25,850 nt of DNA from NCBI GenBank assembly GCA_036259475.1, contig DATABS010000110.1, forward strand, positions 1-25,850. The letters are read 5' to 3'. The notes below the pieces were generated by a model. The model ran no database searches, was not told the origin of the DNA, and saw nothing but the letters and a program-made list of their open reading frames with translations. The position numbers and the translations under genes are program-made. The stretch comes from ZC4RG17 sp036259475 (GTDB taxonomy: Bacteria > Actinomycetota > Acidimicrobiia > Spongiisociales > ZC4RG35). Shown in pieces: positions 8,053 through 15,850 of the stretch (the first letter of the stretch is position 1; each line of letters begins with the position of its first letter).

Positions 8053-8232
8053 TGCCGCGCGCGCGAATAGCAGCCGCGGTTGATATCAGCCTATTTCCGC
8101 GATGTGGCTCGCAACCGTATGGTGGAAAAAATCCCCGGTCTCCGGGGACAGGTCCGAGCCGGATCGGTAGGGTCCCTGAAGGCCCGCTGGTTCCGGCGCG
8201 GCATATCGATAAGCAAACCTACGGAGGAAGAC
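8053..8232. other. Intergenic region upstream of the betaine transporter, with hairpin
   Basis: This 180-base gap has no convincing gene, although an open frame extends the transporter gene upstream to 8080. TCCCCGG-TCT-CCGGGGA (8132-8148) forms a 7-bp hairpin preceded by AAAAAA (8126-8131). On the minus strand this reads as a stem followed by a run of T, the form of an intrinsic terminator, yet no minus-strand gene ends here. A weak plus-strand promoter, GGGACA (8145-8150) with TAGGGT (8168-8173) at 17 bases, could serve the transporter operon. GGAGGAAG at 8223-8230 is the ribosome binding site for the ATG at 8233. Confidence 0.45.
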
Positions 8233-9303
8233 ATGATCCATGGACGACGATGGGTGCGACTCATCGCCCTCCTCTCCGCTCTCCTTTTGGTCCTCGCCGC
8301 CTGTGGCGGGGATGAAGAAGGCGGTGACACCACGGCCGTTCCGGGCGATACGTCCGCCGATACGACGGCAGAGACCACCGAACCGCCCGAGGACACGGAC
8401 ACCACCGATGGCACGGAGGCCCCGACTGGAGAGGCGGCCTCCTTCGAGGAATACGATCTCTCGGGTATCAACATCTCGGTCGGGTCGAAGGACTTCGACG
8501 AGCAGTTGGTCCTGGGTTACATCCTGTTGCACGCCTTCGAGGCGGCCGGCGCCACCGTGGAGGACAACATCAACCTGGGTGGGACGAACCTCGCCCGGGC
8601 CGCCCTCCTCAACGGCGACATCGACACGTATATGGAGTACAACGGGACGGGCTACGCCGTCCACCTCGCCAACGAAGGCGAGGTGCCCAACGACCCCGAC
8701 GAGCTGACTGAAGCCGTGCGGGAGCAGGATCTGGAGGAGAACGACATCCACTGGCTCAGCCGGGCGCCGTTCAACAACACCTACGGGTTCGTGTCGTCGC
8801 CGGCGCTCACAGAGGAGAACGGTGGAGCCTTCGACATGCAGGCCATGGCTGACTACATGGAGGCCAATCCTGACACACTGCTCTGCCTCGAGTCCGAGTT
8901 CCCCAACCGGGACGACGGCTTGATCCTCTTCGAGGAGGCCACCGGGTACACCGTGCCGGAGGACCAGATTTCGATCCTGGACAGCGGCCTCATATACACC
9001 GAGACAGCCAACAACACCTGCGACTTCGGTGAGGTGTTCACCTCGGACGGCCGTATCGAGGGTCTGGGCTTGACCCTCGTCGAGGATCCAGGCGTGATGA
9101 TCCTCTACAACGTCTCTGTCAACATGCGAGACGATCTGTATCAGGAGGCGCCGGATGTGTTCGACGCGATGGCCGAAGCCATGCTGTCCGGACTCACCCA
9201 GGAGACGATGAACGGGCTCAACACCCAGGTCTCCTTCGAAGGCGAGGCTCCCTCGGACGTTGCCCGCCAGTACCTGGTCGACCAGGGACTGATCTCAGGC
9301 TGA
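8233..9303 (+). CDS. Glycine betaine/choline-type ABC transporter substrate-binding lipoprotein (ProX/OpuAC-like)
   Basis: A 356-residue secreted lipoprotein. A short basic start and a hydrophobic stretch lead to the lipobox LAAC with Cys24. A Gly/Asp/Thr/Glu-rich linker of about 50 residues follows, as is common in actinobacterial lipoproteins. The binding domain begins at ISVGSKDFDEQLVLGYILLH and contains GGTNLARAALLNGDID and YMEYNGTGYAVH, the signature pattern (GSKxFxEQ...ALxxGxIDxYxEYxGT) of the OpuAC/ProX/OsmF family. It would deliver betaine or a related quaternary amine to the permease. GGAGGAAG 2 bases before the ATG fixes the start; the frame is open further upstream, but that part reads as non-coding. 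It is the first gene of a four-gene importer operon, with a strong hairpin directly after it. Confidence 0.9.
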   Translation: MIHGRRWVRLIALLSALLLVLAACGGDEEGGDTTAVPGDTSADTTAETTEPPEDTDTTDGTEAPTGEAASFEEYDLSGINISVGSKDFDEQLVLGYILLHAFEAAGATVEDNINLGGTNLARAALLNGDIDTYMEYNGTGYAVHLANEGEVPNDPDELTEAVREQDLEENDIHWLSRAPFNNTYGFVSSPALTEENGGAFDMQAMADYMEANPDTLLCLESEFPNRDDGLILFEEATGYTVPEDQISILDSGLIYTETANNTCDFGEVFTSDGRIEGLGLTLVEDPGVMILYNVSVNMRDDLYQEAPDVFDAMAEAMLSGLTQETMNGLNTQVSFEGEAPSDVARQYLVDQGLISG

Positions 9304-9313
9304 CAGACGGACA

Positions 9314-9349
9314 AGCAGTGGAGGGATCCGGCCGGGTCCCTCCACTGCT
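9314..9349 (+). terminator. Strong intercistronic hairpin after the binding-protein gene
   Basis: A 16-bp stem (9314-9329 paired with 9334-9349, one G-T wobble) closes a 4-base GGCC loop. No T-run follows, so it is unlikely to be a full intrinsic terminator. In ABC importer operons such hairpins after the binding-protein gene often stabilise the upstream mRNA or partly stop transcription, giving more binding protein than permease. That role is inferred here. Confidence 0.7.
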
Positions 9350-9377
9350 AGACCGGGAGTGACACACCAGGAGTGAT

Positions 9378-10034
9378 ATGGAAGGTGTTCAGAGTCTCAT
9401 AGACTTCTTTTTGAGCCGCACCGACCAGGTGTGGGCGGCGACATTCCGCCACATCCAGTACGTCGTGGCAGTCCTCTTGACCGCCCTCATCATCGCCGTC
9501 GGCGTGGGGATCTGGGTGCGCCACCGCCCCGTGCCCCGGGAGATTGCCCTCGGGATTGCCAGCGTCTTCCTCACCCTCCCCTCTCTCGCCCTCTTTGTGA
9601 TCTTCATTCCCCTCGTCGGTCTCGGATTCGGGCCGGCGTACATCGCCCTCACCATGTACGCGTTACTCCCCATCATGCGAAACACGGTCGCAGGTCTAAA
9701 CGGGGTCAGCCCAGCCGTCCTGGAGTCGGCCCGGGGAATGGGCCTCAGCAGCCGTCAGCGGCTGTGGAGAGTGGAGCTTCCTCTCGCCTGGCCGGTCATC
9801 ATGGCCGGAGTGAGGGTTGCCACCCTCCTCACGACCGGCATCGCCGCCATCGCCGTTCTGGTCGGCGGCGGCGGGCTGGGCGACTTCATCTTCGCCGGCC
9901 TTCGGCGCATGCCGCTTCCCAACTCTTTCGAATCGATGTGGACGGGGACTCTCCTTGTCATCGTGCTGGCACTGGCGTTCGACGCTCTATTCATACTCAT
10001 CACCCGGGCCACGACCTCTCGTGGACTACGTTGA
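9378..10034 (+). CDS. Betaine/choline-type ABC transporter permease 1 (OpuBB/ProW-like)
   Basis: A 218-residue membrane protein with about five to six hydrophobic segments, starting with a helix around 25-48 (HIQYVVAVLLTALIIAVGVG). The cytoplasmic EAA-type loop is ESARGMGLSSRQRLWRVELP (about 117-136), followed by GVRVATLLTTGIAAIAVLVG and GGGGLGDFIFAG, characteristic of OpuB/OpuC permeases. AGGAG lies 5 bases before the ATG. It works with the ATPase at 10048 and the second permease at 11193, suggesting a heterodimeric membrane channel. The 13-base gap to the ATPase gene fits co-transcription. Confidence 0.9.
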   Translation: MEGVQSLIDFFLSRTDQVWAATFRHIQYVVAVLLTALIIAVGVGIWVRHRPVPREIALGIASVFLTLPSLALFVIFIPLVGLGFGPAYIALTMYALLPIMRNTVAGLNGVSPAVLESARGMGLSSRQRLWRVELPLAWPVIMAGVRVATLLTTGIAAIAVLVGGGGLGDFIFAGLRRMPLPNSFESMWTGTLLVIVLALAFDALFILITRATTSRGLR

Positions 10035-10047
10035 TACGGAGGCCCCT

Positions 10048-11196
10048 ATGACGGAAGCACTGATCAAGCTCGACGAGGTCTACAAGACCTATCCGGGAAC
10101 CGAAATCCCGGCCGTCGCCGCCCTCAACCTCGAAATCAACCGTGGAGAGATCCTGGTGCTGGTCGGTCCCTCGGGTTGTGGGAAGAGCACGACACTCCGC
10201 TTGATCAACCGGATGATCGAGCCGACCGGCGGACGGATCTACTTCGAGGGTGAGGACGTCACGAGCGTCAATCCGGACGTGTTGCGGCGCAAGATCGGTT
10301 ACGTCATCCAACAGATCGGCCTATTCCCCCACCGCACCATCGCCGAGAACATCGCCACCGTCCCCCGCCTGGTGGGTTGGGACAGTGCCCGCATCGAGGC
10401 AAGGGTGGACGAGCTGCTGTCGATGGTGGGGATGGACCCGTCGATCTACCGCAGCCGCTACCCCAAGGAACTCTCCGGGGGTCAGGCGCAGCGTGTGGGC
10501 GTCGCTCGGGCGCTGGCCGCCGACCCCGAAGTGCTGCTGATGGACGAGCCTTTCGGCGCGGTGGATCCGATCGCCCGCGACAAGCTGCAGAACGAGTTTC
10601 TCCGACTGCAGGACGAACTGCACAAGACGATCGTGTTCGTCACCCACGACATCGACGAGGCGATCAAGATGGGCGACCGGATTGCCATCCTCAAGGAGCA
10701 GTCGGTCGTCGCCCAGCACGACACACCCGAGGCGATCCTCGCCGGTCCGTCGGACCAGTTCGTCGAGGACTTCCTGGGAGCCGGGGCAACGCTCAAGGGC
10801 CTCAACCTGATGCGCGCCAAGGACGTCGAACTGGATGACGTCACCACCGTCACCGCCCCGACCTCGCGCGAAGAGGTGATCCAGGCGCTGGAATCGTCCG
10901 GTGACACGTGGGTGCTGTACCTGGACTCGAATGGCCGTCCGCTGCGCTGGTTGGACCGCAAGTCGATCGATCAAGTGCAAGCGCTCGACGAGGCAGGCAA
11001 GGCGGTGAGGGTGACGGTCGAGCCCGAAGACACGCTCCGGGACGCCCTCGAGAAGATGTTGCAGTCGTCGGTCGGGACGGCCTGTTGCGTTGATCCGGAG
11101 GGTTCGTACCGCGGTGTCGTCAGGGTGGAGACACTCATGGAATTGATCGAGCGACTGCAGACGGAGGAACGTGAGCGACAGGCGGCGTCGGTGTGA
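10048..11196 (+). CDS. Betaine/choline-type ABC transporter ATPase with C-terminal CBS-like region (OpuCA/ProV-like)
   Basis: A 382-residue ATPase. Walker A is GPSGCGKSTT (about 39-48), the Q-loop lies in GYVIQQIGLFPH, the signature is LSGGQAQRVGVARAL, Walker B is VLLMDEPFGAVDP and the H-loop is VFVTHDIDEA. After about residue 260 comes a tail with two CBS-like segments (EEVIQALESSGDTWVLYLDS and TVEPEDTLRDALEKMLQSSV), as in OpuA/OpuC ATPases, where CBS domains sense ionic strength or nucleotides. Acidic residues near the end are few, so osmotic gating is not assured. The start is the ATG at 10048 with GGAGG five bases upstream; an open frame further upstream overlaps the permease and is not credible as coding. 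The stop overlaps the next gene by 3 bases. Confidence 0.93.
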   Translation: MTEALIKLDEVYKTYPGTEIPAVAALNLEINRGEILVLVGPSGCGKSTTLRLINRMIEPTGGRIYFEGEDVTSVNPDVLRRKIGYVIQQIGLFPHRTIAENIATVPRLVGWDSARIEARVDELLSMVGMDPSIYRSRYPKELSGGQAQRVGVARALAADPEVLLMDEPFGAVDPIARDKLQNEFLRLQDELHKTIVFVTHDIDEAIKMGDRIAILKEQSVVAQHDTPEAILAGPSDQFVEDFLGAGATLKGLNLMRAKDVELDDVTTVTAPTSREEVIQALESSGDTWVLYLDSNGRPLRWLDRKSIDQVQALDEAGKAVRVTVEPEDTLRDALEKMLQSSVGTACCVDPEGSYRGVVRVETLMELIERLQTEERERQAASV

Positions 11197-11996
11197 CAAC
11201 TGAGACCGTTACTCCCGTCGAGAGCCCGGTCACAGGCGTTCCTAGCCGGGGCGAGGCCTTGGCCGAGTCGCTCCGAGAGCGCATCGACCTCATCGTCACG
11301 CCGATCTTCTTCGTCTTTTTGGCTGCCACGGTCGCCGCCGTGTGGATCTACACCGACCTCGATTCGACCTCGGAGCGAATACTCGCCTGGAGCGCGCTCC
11401 AGGACAACATCGTTCGGCACATCAACCTGACCTTCTGGTCGACCGTCCTGGTGGTGGCGATCGCAGTTCCTCTCGGCATCTTCATCACCCGCCCCGCCTT
11501 CAAGAAGTTTGCCGGCCCCATCCTCGGCTTCGCCAATAGCGGCCAGGCCATGCCTGCTTTCGGCCTGCTGGTTCTCTTCGCGGCGTGGCTGGGCTCCAAC
11601 GAGGTCACTACGGCCATCGCCGCCTTCACCGTCTTTGCGCTCCTCCCCGTCCTGCGCAACACCATGGTCGGCCTGCAACAGGTCGACCAGTCGGTGATCG
11701 AGGCCGGCCGGGGAATGGGGCTCTCCAAGATGCAGGCGCTGACGCGGATCGAACTGCCCCTCGCCGTGCCGGTGATCCTGGCCGGCGTCCGCACGGCGCT
11801 GGTGATCAATGTGGGCATGGCCACCCTGGCCTTCCTGATCGGAGCCGGCGGACTCGGGGTTCCCATCTACGCCTCGCTCCAGCTCAACCGGACCACCGCT
11901 GTGTTCATCGCCGGCGGACTGGTCGCAGCGCTGGCGCTGCTCGTCGACTTCCTCGCGGCGCTCGCCGAGCGCTACCTCCGCCCCAAAGGCATCTGA
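11193..11996 (+). CDS. Betaine/choline-type ABC transporter permease 2
   Basis: A 267-residue permease starting at a GTG that overlaps the ATPase stop (GTGTGA), so probably coupled in translation. An N-terminal extension of about 30 mostly hydrophilic residues precedes the first membrane helix (LIVTPIFFVFLAATVAAVWI). Further segments include FWSTVLVVAIAVPLGIFI and PILGFANSGQAMPAFGLLVL. The EAA-type loop is EAGRGMGLSKMQALTRIELP, followed by AGVRTALVINVGMATLAFLI and GAGGLGVPIYASL. The PS(G)QAMPAFGL region is typical of OpuB/OpuC permeases. It is the last gene of the importer operon; a very stable hairpin follows at 12007-12051. Confidence 0.9.
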   Translation: MTTETVTPVESPVTGVPSRGEALAESLRERIDLIVTPIFFVFLAATVAAVWIYTDLDSTSERILAWSALQDNIVRHINLTFWSTVLVVAIAVPLGIFITRPAFKKFAGPILGFANSGQAMPAFGLLVLFAAWLGSNEVTTAIAAFTVFALLPVLRNTMVGLQQVDQSVIEAGRGMGLSKMQALTRIELPLAVPVILAGVRTALVINVGMATLAFLIGAGGLGVPIYASLQLNRTTAVFIAGGLVAALALLVDFLAALAERYLRPKGI

Positions 11997-12006
11997 CCCG
12001 AACCAT

Positions 12007-12051
12007 TTTCGCGCACAGAACGCACGCTATAGCGCGCGTTCTGGCGCGAAA
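12007..12051 (+). terminator. Long hairpin ending the transporter operon
   Basis: TTTCGCGC (12007-12014) pairs with GCGCGAAA (12044-12051), CAGAACGC (12016-12023) pairs with GCGTTCTG (12036-12043), and CGC/GCG closes a TATA loop. In total there are 19 paired positions with one bulge and one mismatch. The downstream sequence is moderately T-rich (gcggtttgtttcttc). It ends 12 bases before the -35 box of the next promoter, insulating the two units. Confidence 0.75.
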
Positions 12052-12063
12052 GCGGTTTGTTCT

Positions 12064-12092
12064 TCACACGCAACCCCTTCTCTGGTAGTGTC
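12064..12092 (+). promoter_or_regulatory. Predicted promoter for the homocysteine methyltransferase leader
   Basis: TTCACA (12064-12069) and TAGTGT (12087-12092) are separated by exactly 17 bases, and the -10 is extended by TGG just before it. Transcription would begin near 12099, exactly where the first hairpin of the leader begins. Confidence 0.55.
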
Positions 12093-12098
12093 ATCACT

Positions 12099-12249
12099 GC
12101 GCCGATTTGATCGTCAGCTTGCGGGCGCACCGAGAAATACAGCTAAAGCGGCGGTCTGGAGACACACAAGACCGCCTCGAGAGGGCGGTCTTCCTGTTTG
12201 GGGGCCACCTCACCGCACCGGCGATCGGTAGACCGAGGAGGTGGGCGCC
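12099..12249 (+). promoter_or_regulatory. Structured leader RNA with mutually exclusive hairpins (candidate riboswitch/attenuator)
   Basis: The leader begins with a hairpin TGCGCC (12099-12104)/GGCGCA (12125-12130). GGCGGTCT (12151-12158) can pair with AGACCGCC (12170-12177), an 8-bp stem. The same AGACCGCC, extended to AAGACCGCC (12169-12177), can instead pair with GGCGGTCTT (12185-12193), a 9-bp stem followed by cctgttt. The two stems exclude each other, the classic arrangement of an antiterminator and a terminator. The ribosome binding site GAGGAG (12236-12241) lies further downstream. I could not match the upstream part to SAM-I, SAM-II, SAM-IV, SAH, THF or cobalamin riboswitch cores from memory. 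The T-run after the terminator stem is weak. Confidence 0.62.
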
Positions 12250-13251
12250 ATGACAGACCGATGTACGACCTTCGACACCCTTCTCGCCGAACGCGACGTT
12301 CTGGTGGCAGACGGGGCGATGGGAACCACGCTCTTCTCCTTGGGCCTCCAAGGGGGTGGGTGCCCCGAGCTGCTCAACGTGGAGCAGGCGGACCTCGTCG
12401 AGAAGGTACACCGCAGCTTCATCGAGGCGGGCGCCGACATCATCCTCACGAACACTTTCGGAGGAAACACCCGACGGCTGGCACTGCACGGCCTGGAAGA
12501 TCGGGTCGATGAGCTGAACCGGGCCGCCGTGGATCGTGCCCGTGCCGCGGTTGCCCTGGCGGATCGTCCGGTGGCGATCGCCGGGAGCATCGGACCAACC
12601 GGTGACCTCTTTCAGCCACTTGGCCCGCTCTCCCATCGAGAGGGCGTTGCCGTCTTCGCCGAACAGGCCCGAGCTCTGGCCGAGGCAGGAGCCGACGTCC
12701 TATGGATAGAGACCCTGTCGTCGTGGGAGGAGTTGGAGGCGGCCGTGGAGGCGGCTTCAGTGTTTGGCATCCCGGTCAGCGCCACCATGAGCTTCGACAC
12801 GAGGGGTCGGACGATGATGGGGATCACCGGTAGCGAACTGGGCGAGTGGTGGGCAGGTCACTCCGTCTCGACGACTGCCATCGGTGCCAATTGCGGTATC
12901 GGCCCGGGCGACGCCGTCGCGGTCGCTCTGGACGTCATTTCGGTTGCTCCCGACGCGGTTGTCGTCGCCAAGGCCAATTGCGGGATGCCCCTCTACGACA
13001 CCGACAGGCTGGTGTATCCGGTCGGCCCGGAGAAGATGTTCGATTATGTCGAGTTGGCGGTGCGCGCGGGGGCGCGAGTCATCGGCGCCTGCTGTGGCTC
13101 GACGCCCGACCACGTGGCCGCGATCCGCGAGGCAGTGGACGGCCGAGTCGGCGGTGCGCGCCCGGACCATGCCGAGATCGAGCACCGTCTCGAGGCGAGC
13201 CCGACCGCGATCGTGGGAACCGCCCGCCGCAATCGCCGCCGCGCCAGCTGA
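12250..13251 (+). CDS. Zinc-dependent homocysteine S-methyltransferase (BHMT/MmuM-like)
   Basis: A 333-residue single-domain enzyme of the Pfam homocysteine S-methyltransferase family. The N-terminal VLVADGAMGTTL, the strand LTNTFGGNTRRL and AGSIGPTGD are hallmarks. The three zinc cysteines are at 215 (GANCG) and 281-282 (GACCGS). It transfers a methyl group to homocysteine to give methionine. In this setting betaine, dimethylglycine-related compounds or a methyl-corrinoid are possible donors, betaine being the simplest guess; S-methylmethionine cannot be excluded. The ATG at 12250 is chosen because GAGGAG lies 8 bases upstream; a GTG at 12241 overlaps that site. It has its own promoter and a switch-like leader, and faces the mttB gene end to end across 36 bases. 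Confidence 0.9.
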   Translation: MTDRCTTFDTLLAERDVLVADGAMGTTLFSLGLQGGGCPELLNVEQADLVEKVHRSFIEAGADIILTNTFGGNTRRLALHGLEDRVDELNRAAVDRARAAVALADRPVAIAGSIGPTGDLFQPLGPLSHREGVAVFAEQARALAEAGADVLWIETLSSWEELEAAVEAASVFGIPVSATMSFDTRGRTMMGITGSELGEWWAGHSVSTTAIGANCGIGPGDAVAVALDVISVAPDAVVVAKANCGMPLYDTDRLVYPVGPEKMFDYVELAVRAGARVIGACCGSTPDHVAAIREAVDGRVGGARPDHAEIEHRLEASPTAIVGTARRNRRRAS

Positions 13252-13287
13252 GCCAGGTCCAGAGATCTGGAAGAACGAGAGGGCTTG

Positions 13288-14814
13288 TCAGGCCGCCGTG
13301 ACACCGCCCTCGGAACGGCGGCGCTCCACGAAGTCCGTCAGCTCGGCCGCCACCGCGTCGTCGACCGGAGGCGGCTCGAACTCAGCCAGCACCCGACGAG
13401 CCACCTCGGCGGCACGTTCCTCGGCGGTCTCCGCCCCAGCCAGGGCCCAGGCTTCGTTGTTCTGCCAATTGGACACCAGCGGCGAGTAGAACGCCGTTTC
13501 GTAGCGCTCGAGGGTGTGGGGAGAGCCGAAGAAGTGGCCGCCCGGACCTACCTGGGCGATGGCGTCGATCGCCAATTCCGCATCGTCGACGCGAAGCGGA
13601 ATCAGAAACTCCGCCATCATCTGGAGAATCTCGACATCGATCACGAGCTTCTCGAAGGAAGCCACCAGTCCGGCTTCCATCCAACCGGCGCCATGCATCA
13701 CGAGATGGGCCCCTCCCATCACCGCTCCCCAGGTCGACATCTCCGATTCGTAGGCGGCCTGGGCGTCGACGGCATTGGCGGCGGTGGCGTTGGACGACCG
13801 GTACGGAATCCCCAGATACCGGGCGAGCTGTCCGCCCGCCATGGCGGCCCGCGTGTACTCGGGAGTACCGAACGCCGGGCTGCCTGAGCGCATGTCGACG
13901 TTCGAGGTGAATCCCCCGTACATCACGGGAGCACCCGGATTGACCAACTGGGTGAGCGTCACTCCGGCGAGCGCCTCCGCATGCTGCAGAGCCAGCGCAC
14001 CCGCCAGGGAGGCGGGAGCCATCGCCCCGGAGAGCGTGAACGGCGTGACGACCACGGGCTGGTTCATGCGAGCCATCTCGATCAGCCCCTCGATCATCGG
14101 CCCGTCGAGTCGCAGCGGCGATGAGGTGTTGACGATCGTGAACAGAGAAGGTTCAGAGGCCAGCTGTTCGCGGGTTATTCCTCGCCCGATGCGCACGATC
14201 TCGAGGGCGTCGAGGATTCGTTGGCGGCCGAGCGAGTACGCATGGAACACTTTGTCGGTGAGGCGCACGAAATCCGCCAGGGCATCGAGGTGTCGGGTGC
14301 TGGGGGGAAGATCCACCGGCTCGGTCGGATAGCCGCCGAAAGCGTGGACGATGTTGAACGCCTGGCCCAGACGAAGCAGGTCCTGGTAGTCCTTGTAGTT
14401 TCCCGGCCGCCGTCCCCCCGTCAGGTCGGAGACATTGGGAGCCGACGCGACCGCGCAGAACACCACGTGATTGGAGCCGATACGGAGGTCATGGGCCGGA
14501 TTGCGAGAACGAAGGGTGAACTCGGCCGGGACGGTCGCCACCGCCGACTCGATCAGCTCGCGATCGAAGCGCACCCTTTCGCCGTCTGTCCGGGCTCCGG
14601 CTCTGGTGAGGTGGACGAGCGCCTCGGGGTGGAGGAAGTCGACCCCGGTCTCGGCCAGGATGCGGAGCGACGCCTCGTGTATCGAATCGACTTGCTCGGG
14701 GCGGAGGACCTCGACCGGAGAATACGGGTTGACGACTTGCCGCCACGGAAGCTGTCCCATGCCCACGGAGCGAGCTGCTCGCCGCTCTATTCGGGCCGAG
14801 CGGTCACGAGCCAT
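13288..14814 (-). CDS. MttB-superfamily methylamine:corrinoid methyltransferase, non-pyrrolysine (glycine betaine MtgB-like)
   Basis: A 508-residue TIM-barrel methyltransferase. Family features include SIHEASLRILAETGVDFLHP near the start, DLTGGRRPGNYKDYQDLLRL, a mid-protein GAMAPASLAGALALQHAEAL, PVMYGGFTSNVDMRSGSPAF, and the C-terminal GPGGHFFGSPHTLERYETAF (about 420-440). The frame is continuous with no internal TAG, so it is not a pyrrolysine-containing trimethylamine enzyme. It belongs to the large non-Pyl group in which glycine betaine, proline betaine and carnitine demethylases are known. It would demethylate a quaternary amine and load the corrinoid protein at 195-902. AAGGCGG lies 7 bases before the ATG. 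It is the last gene of the iclR-VOC-fdh operon, only 12 bases after the preceding stop. Exact substrate is not visible. Confidence 0.9.
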   Translation of the reverse strand: MARDRSARIERRAARSVGMGQLPWRQVVNPYSPVEVLRPEQVDSIHEASLRILAETGVDFLHPEALVHLTRAGARTDGERVRFDRELIESAVATVPAEFTLRSRNPAHDLRIGSNHVVFCAVASAPNVSDLTGGRRPGNYKDYQDLLRLGQAFNIVHAFGGYPTEPVDLPPSTRHLDALADFVRLTDKVFHAYSLGRQRILDALEIVRIGRGITREQLASEPSLFTIVNTSSPLRLDGPMIEGLIEMARMNQPVVVTPFTLSGAMAPASLAGALALQHAEALAGVTLTQLVNPGAPVMYGGFTSNVDMRSGSPAFGTPEYTRAAMAGGQLARYLGIPYRSSNATAANAVDAQAAYESEMSTWGAVMGGAHLVMHGAGWMEAGLVASFEKLVIDVEILQMMAEFLIPLRVDDAELAIDAIAQVGPGGHFFGSPHTLERYETAFYSPLVSNWQNNEAWALAGAETAEERAAEVARRVLAEFEPPPVDDAVAAELTDFVERRRSEGGVTAA

Positions 14815-14826
14815 GACAGGCCGCCT

Positions 14827-15780
14827 TCATAGCGAGCCTCGAGCCCGGGCGAGGATTTCGTCGATCGGCGTGAAGGCATCGGCTTTCGGCTCCTGGACGT
14901 AGTCGTACCCGAAGCGGCCCTTGATGCAGAGGTTCCCCCGGGTGACGGAGTGGTCGTCGGGCGAGGTCACCTTGACGATCCGATCTTCCTGGACGTGCAG
15001 GTCGAGGTTGCATCCGACTCCGCAATAGGAGCAGATCGTTCGGGTGACGGTCTGACTCGCCTCTTCCCACATGTCGGCCTGGCGCAATTCGTGTTCGGAG
15101 CGAAACATGAGGGCGTCGGTAGGGCAGACGGCGATGCAGTTTCCGCAGAAAACGCAGGCCGAGTCGGGGAGCGGTGTGTCGAACTCAGTGGAGATGCGAG
15201 CGTCGAATCCCCGCCCCGCCACGGCGATGGCGTAGGTGTTCTGGGCTTCGATTCCGCAAGCCTGGACGCACTTGTAACAGAGGATGCACCGGGAGTAGTC
15301 GCGGACGTAGAGCGAATTGTCGACCTTGACCGGCTGATGGACGGTCTCGGCGGTAGCCGGCTCCGGAGGGCGATGGTGCCCCGGGTGGCGCCGATCCCGG
15401 TCCTCCGTCGGCGGAGCGGACGGTCCGAACCGTTCCGGTTCACAGCCGTAGAGGTTCATCCATGCCTTCACCGACTCGTCGGTCAACGACATGTCGACCG
15501 AGGAGGCGAGGAACTCGAACACGACCTTGCGGGAGTGGCGGACCCGATCCGAATCGGTCGAGATCACCATCCCTTCCTCCGCTTCACGCGAGCACGAAGG
15601 GACCAGCGTCCGGCTGCCCTCCACTTCGACGACACAGACCCGGCACACGTTGACGGGCGTCAGAGTCGGCGCCCAGCAGAGCGTCGGCTGATCCTCGCCC
15701 ACCGAGCGGCACGCCTCGAGGATGGTGGCGCCCTCCGGCACGTCGACCGAGCGGCCATCGATGGTCACGGCGACGCTCAC
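14827..15780 (-). CDS. Formate dehydrogenase iron-sulfur subunit: detached N-terminal part of the alpha subunit (FdhA/NuoG-like)
   Basis: A 317-residue iron-sulfur protein. Its 2Fe-2S domain uses Cys35, 46, 49 and 63. A Pro/His-rich linker leads to two 4Fe-4S motifs, CILCYKCVQAC and CVFCGNCIAVCP. It ends with the CSYCGVGC...LCIKG cluster domain that normally opens a formate dehydrogenase catalytic subunit, including the lysine after LCI that is catalytic in E. coli FDH-H. It then stops where the molybdopterin domains should begin; those are encoded at 17799-19697. The H-x3-C-x2-C-x5-C cluster motif often found between the 2Fe-2S and 4Fe-4S domains is missing. I start at the GTG at 15780, which has GAGAGG upstream; a GTG at 15807 would add nine residues but has no such site. 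It should pass electrons between the active site and the NADH subunit. Confidence 0.87.
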   Translation of the reverse strand: MSVAVTIDGRSVDVPEGATILEACRSVGEDQPTLCWAPTLTPVNVCRVCVVEVEGSRTLVPSCSREAEEGMVISTDSDRVRHSRKVVFEFLASSVDMSLTDESVKAWMNLYGCEPERFGPSAPPTEDRDRRHPGHHRPPEPATAETVHQPVKVDNSLYVRDYSRCILCYKCVQACGIEAQNTYAIAVAGRGFDARISTEFDTPLPDSACVFCGNCIAVCPTDALMFRSEHELRQADMWEEASQTVTRTICSYCGVGCNLDLHVQEDRIVKVTSPDDHSVTRGNLCIKGRFGYDYVQEPKADAFTPIDEILARARGSL

Positions 15781-15850
15781 GGCGCCCTGCCTCTCGTTGT
15801 CCCCCACGAGGAGAGAGTGGGAGATAGACGCCCGGGCGCCTTCGGCGACA

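Noticed and set aside
12099..12249. Known SAM, SAH, THF or cobalamin riboswitch before the homocysteine methyltransferase
   Set aside because: I could not find the conserved core motifs of these classes; kept only as an unclassified candidate.
13258..13271. TCCAG-AGAT-CTGGA hairpin as a bidirectional terminator between the converging methyltransferase genes
   Set aside because: The 5-bp stem is short and no T-run flanks it; possible but not supportable.
13288..14814. MttB as a pyrrolysine enzyme
   Set aside because: There is no in-frame TAG; the full-length protein is encoded in one frame, placing it in the non-pyrrolysine group.
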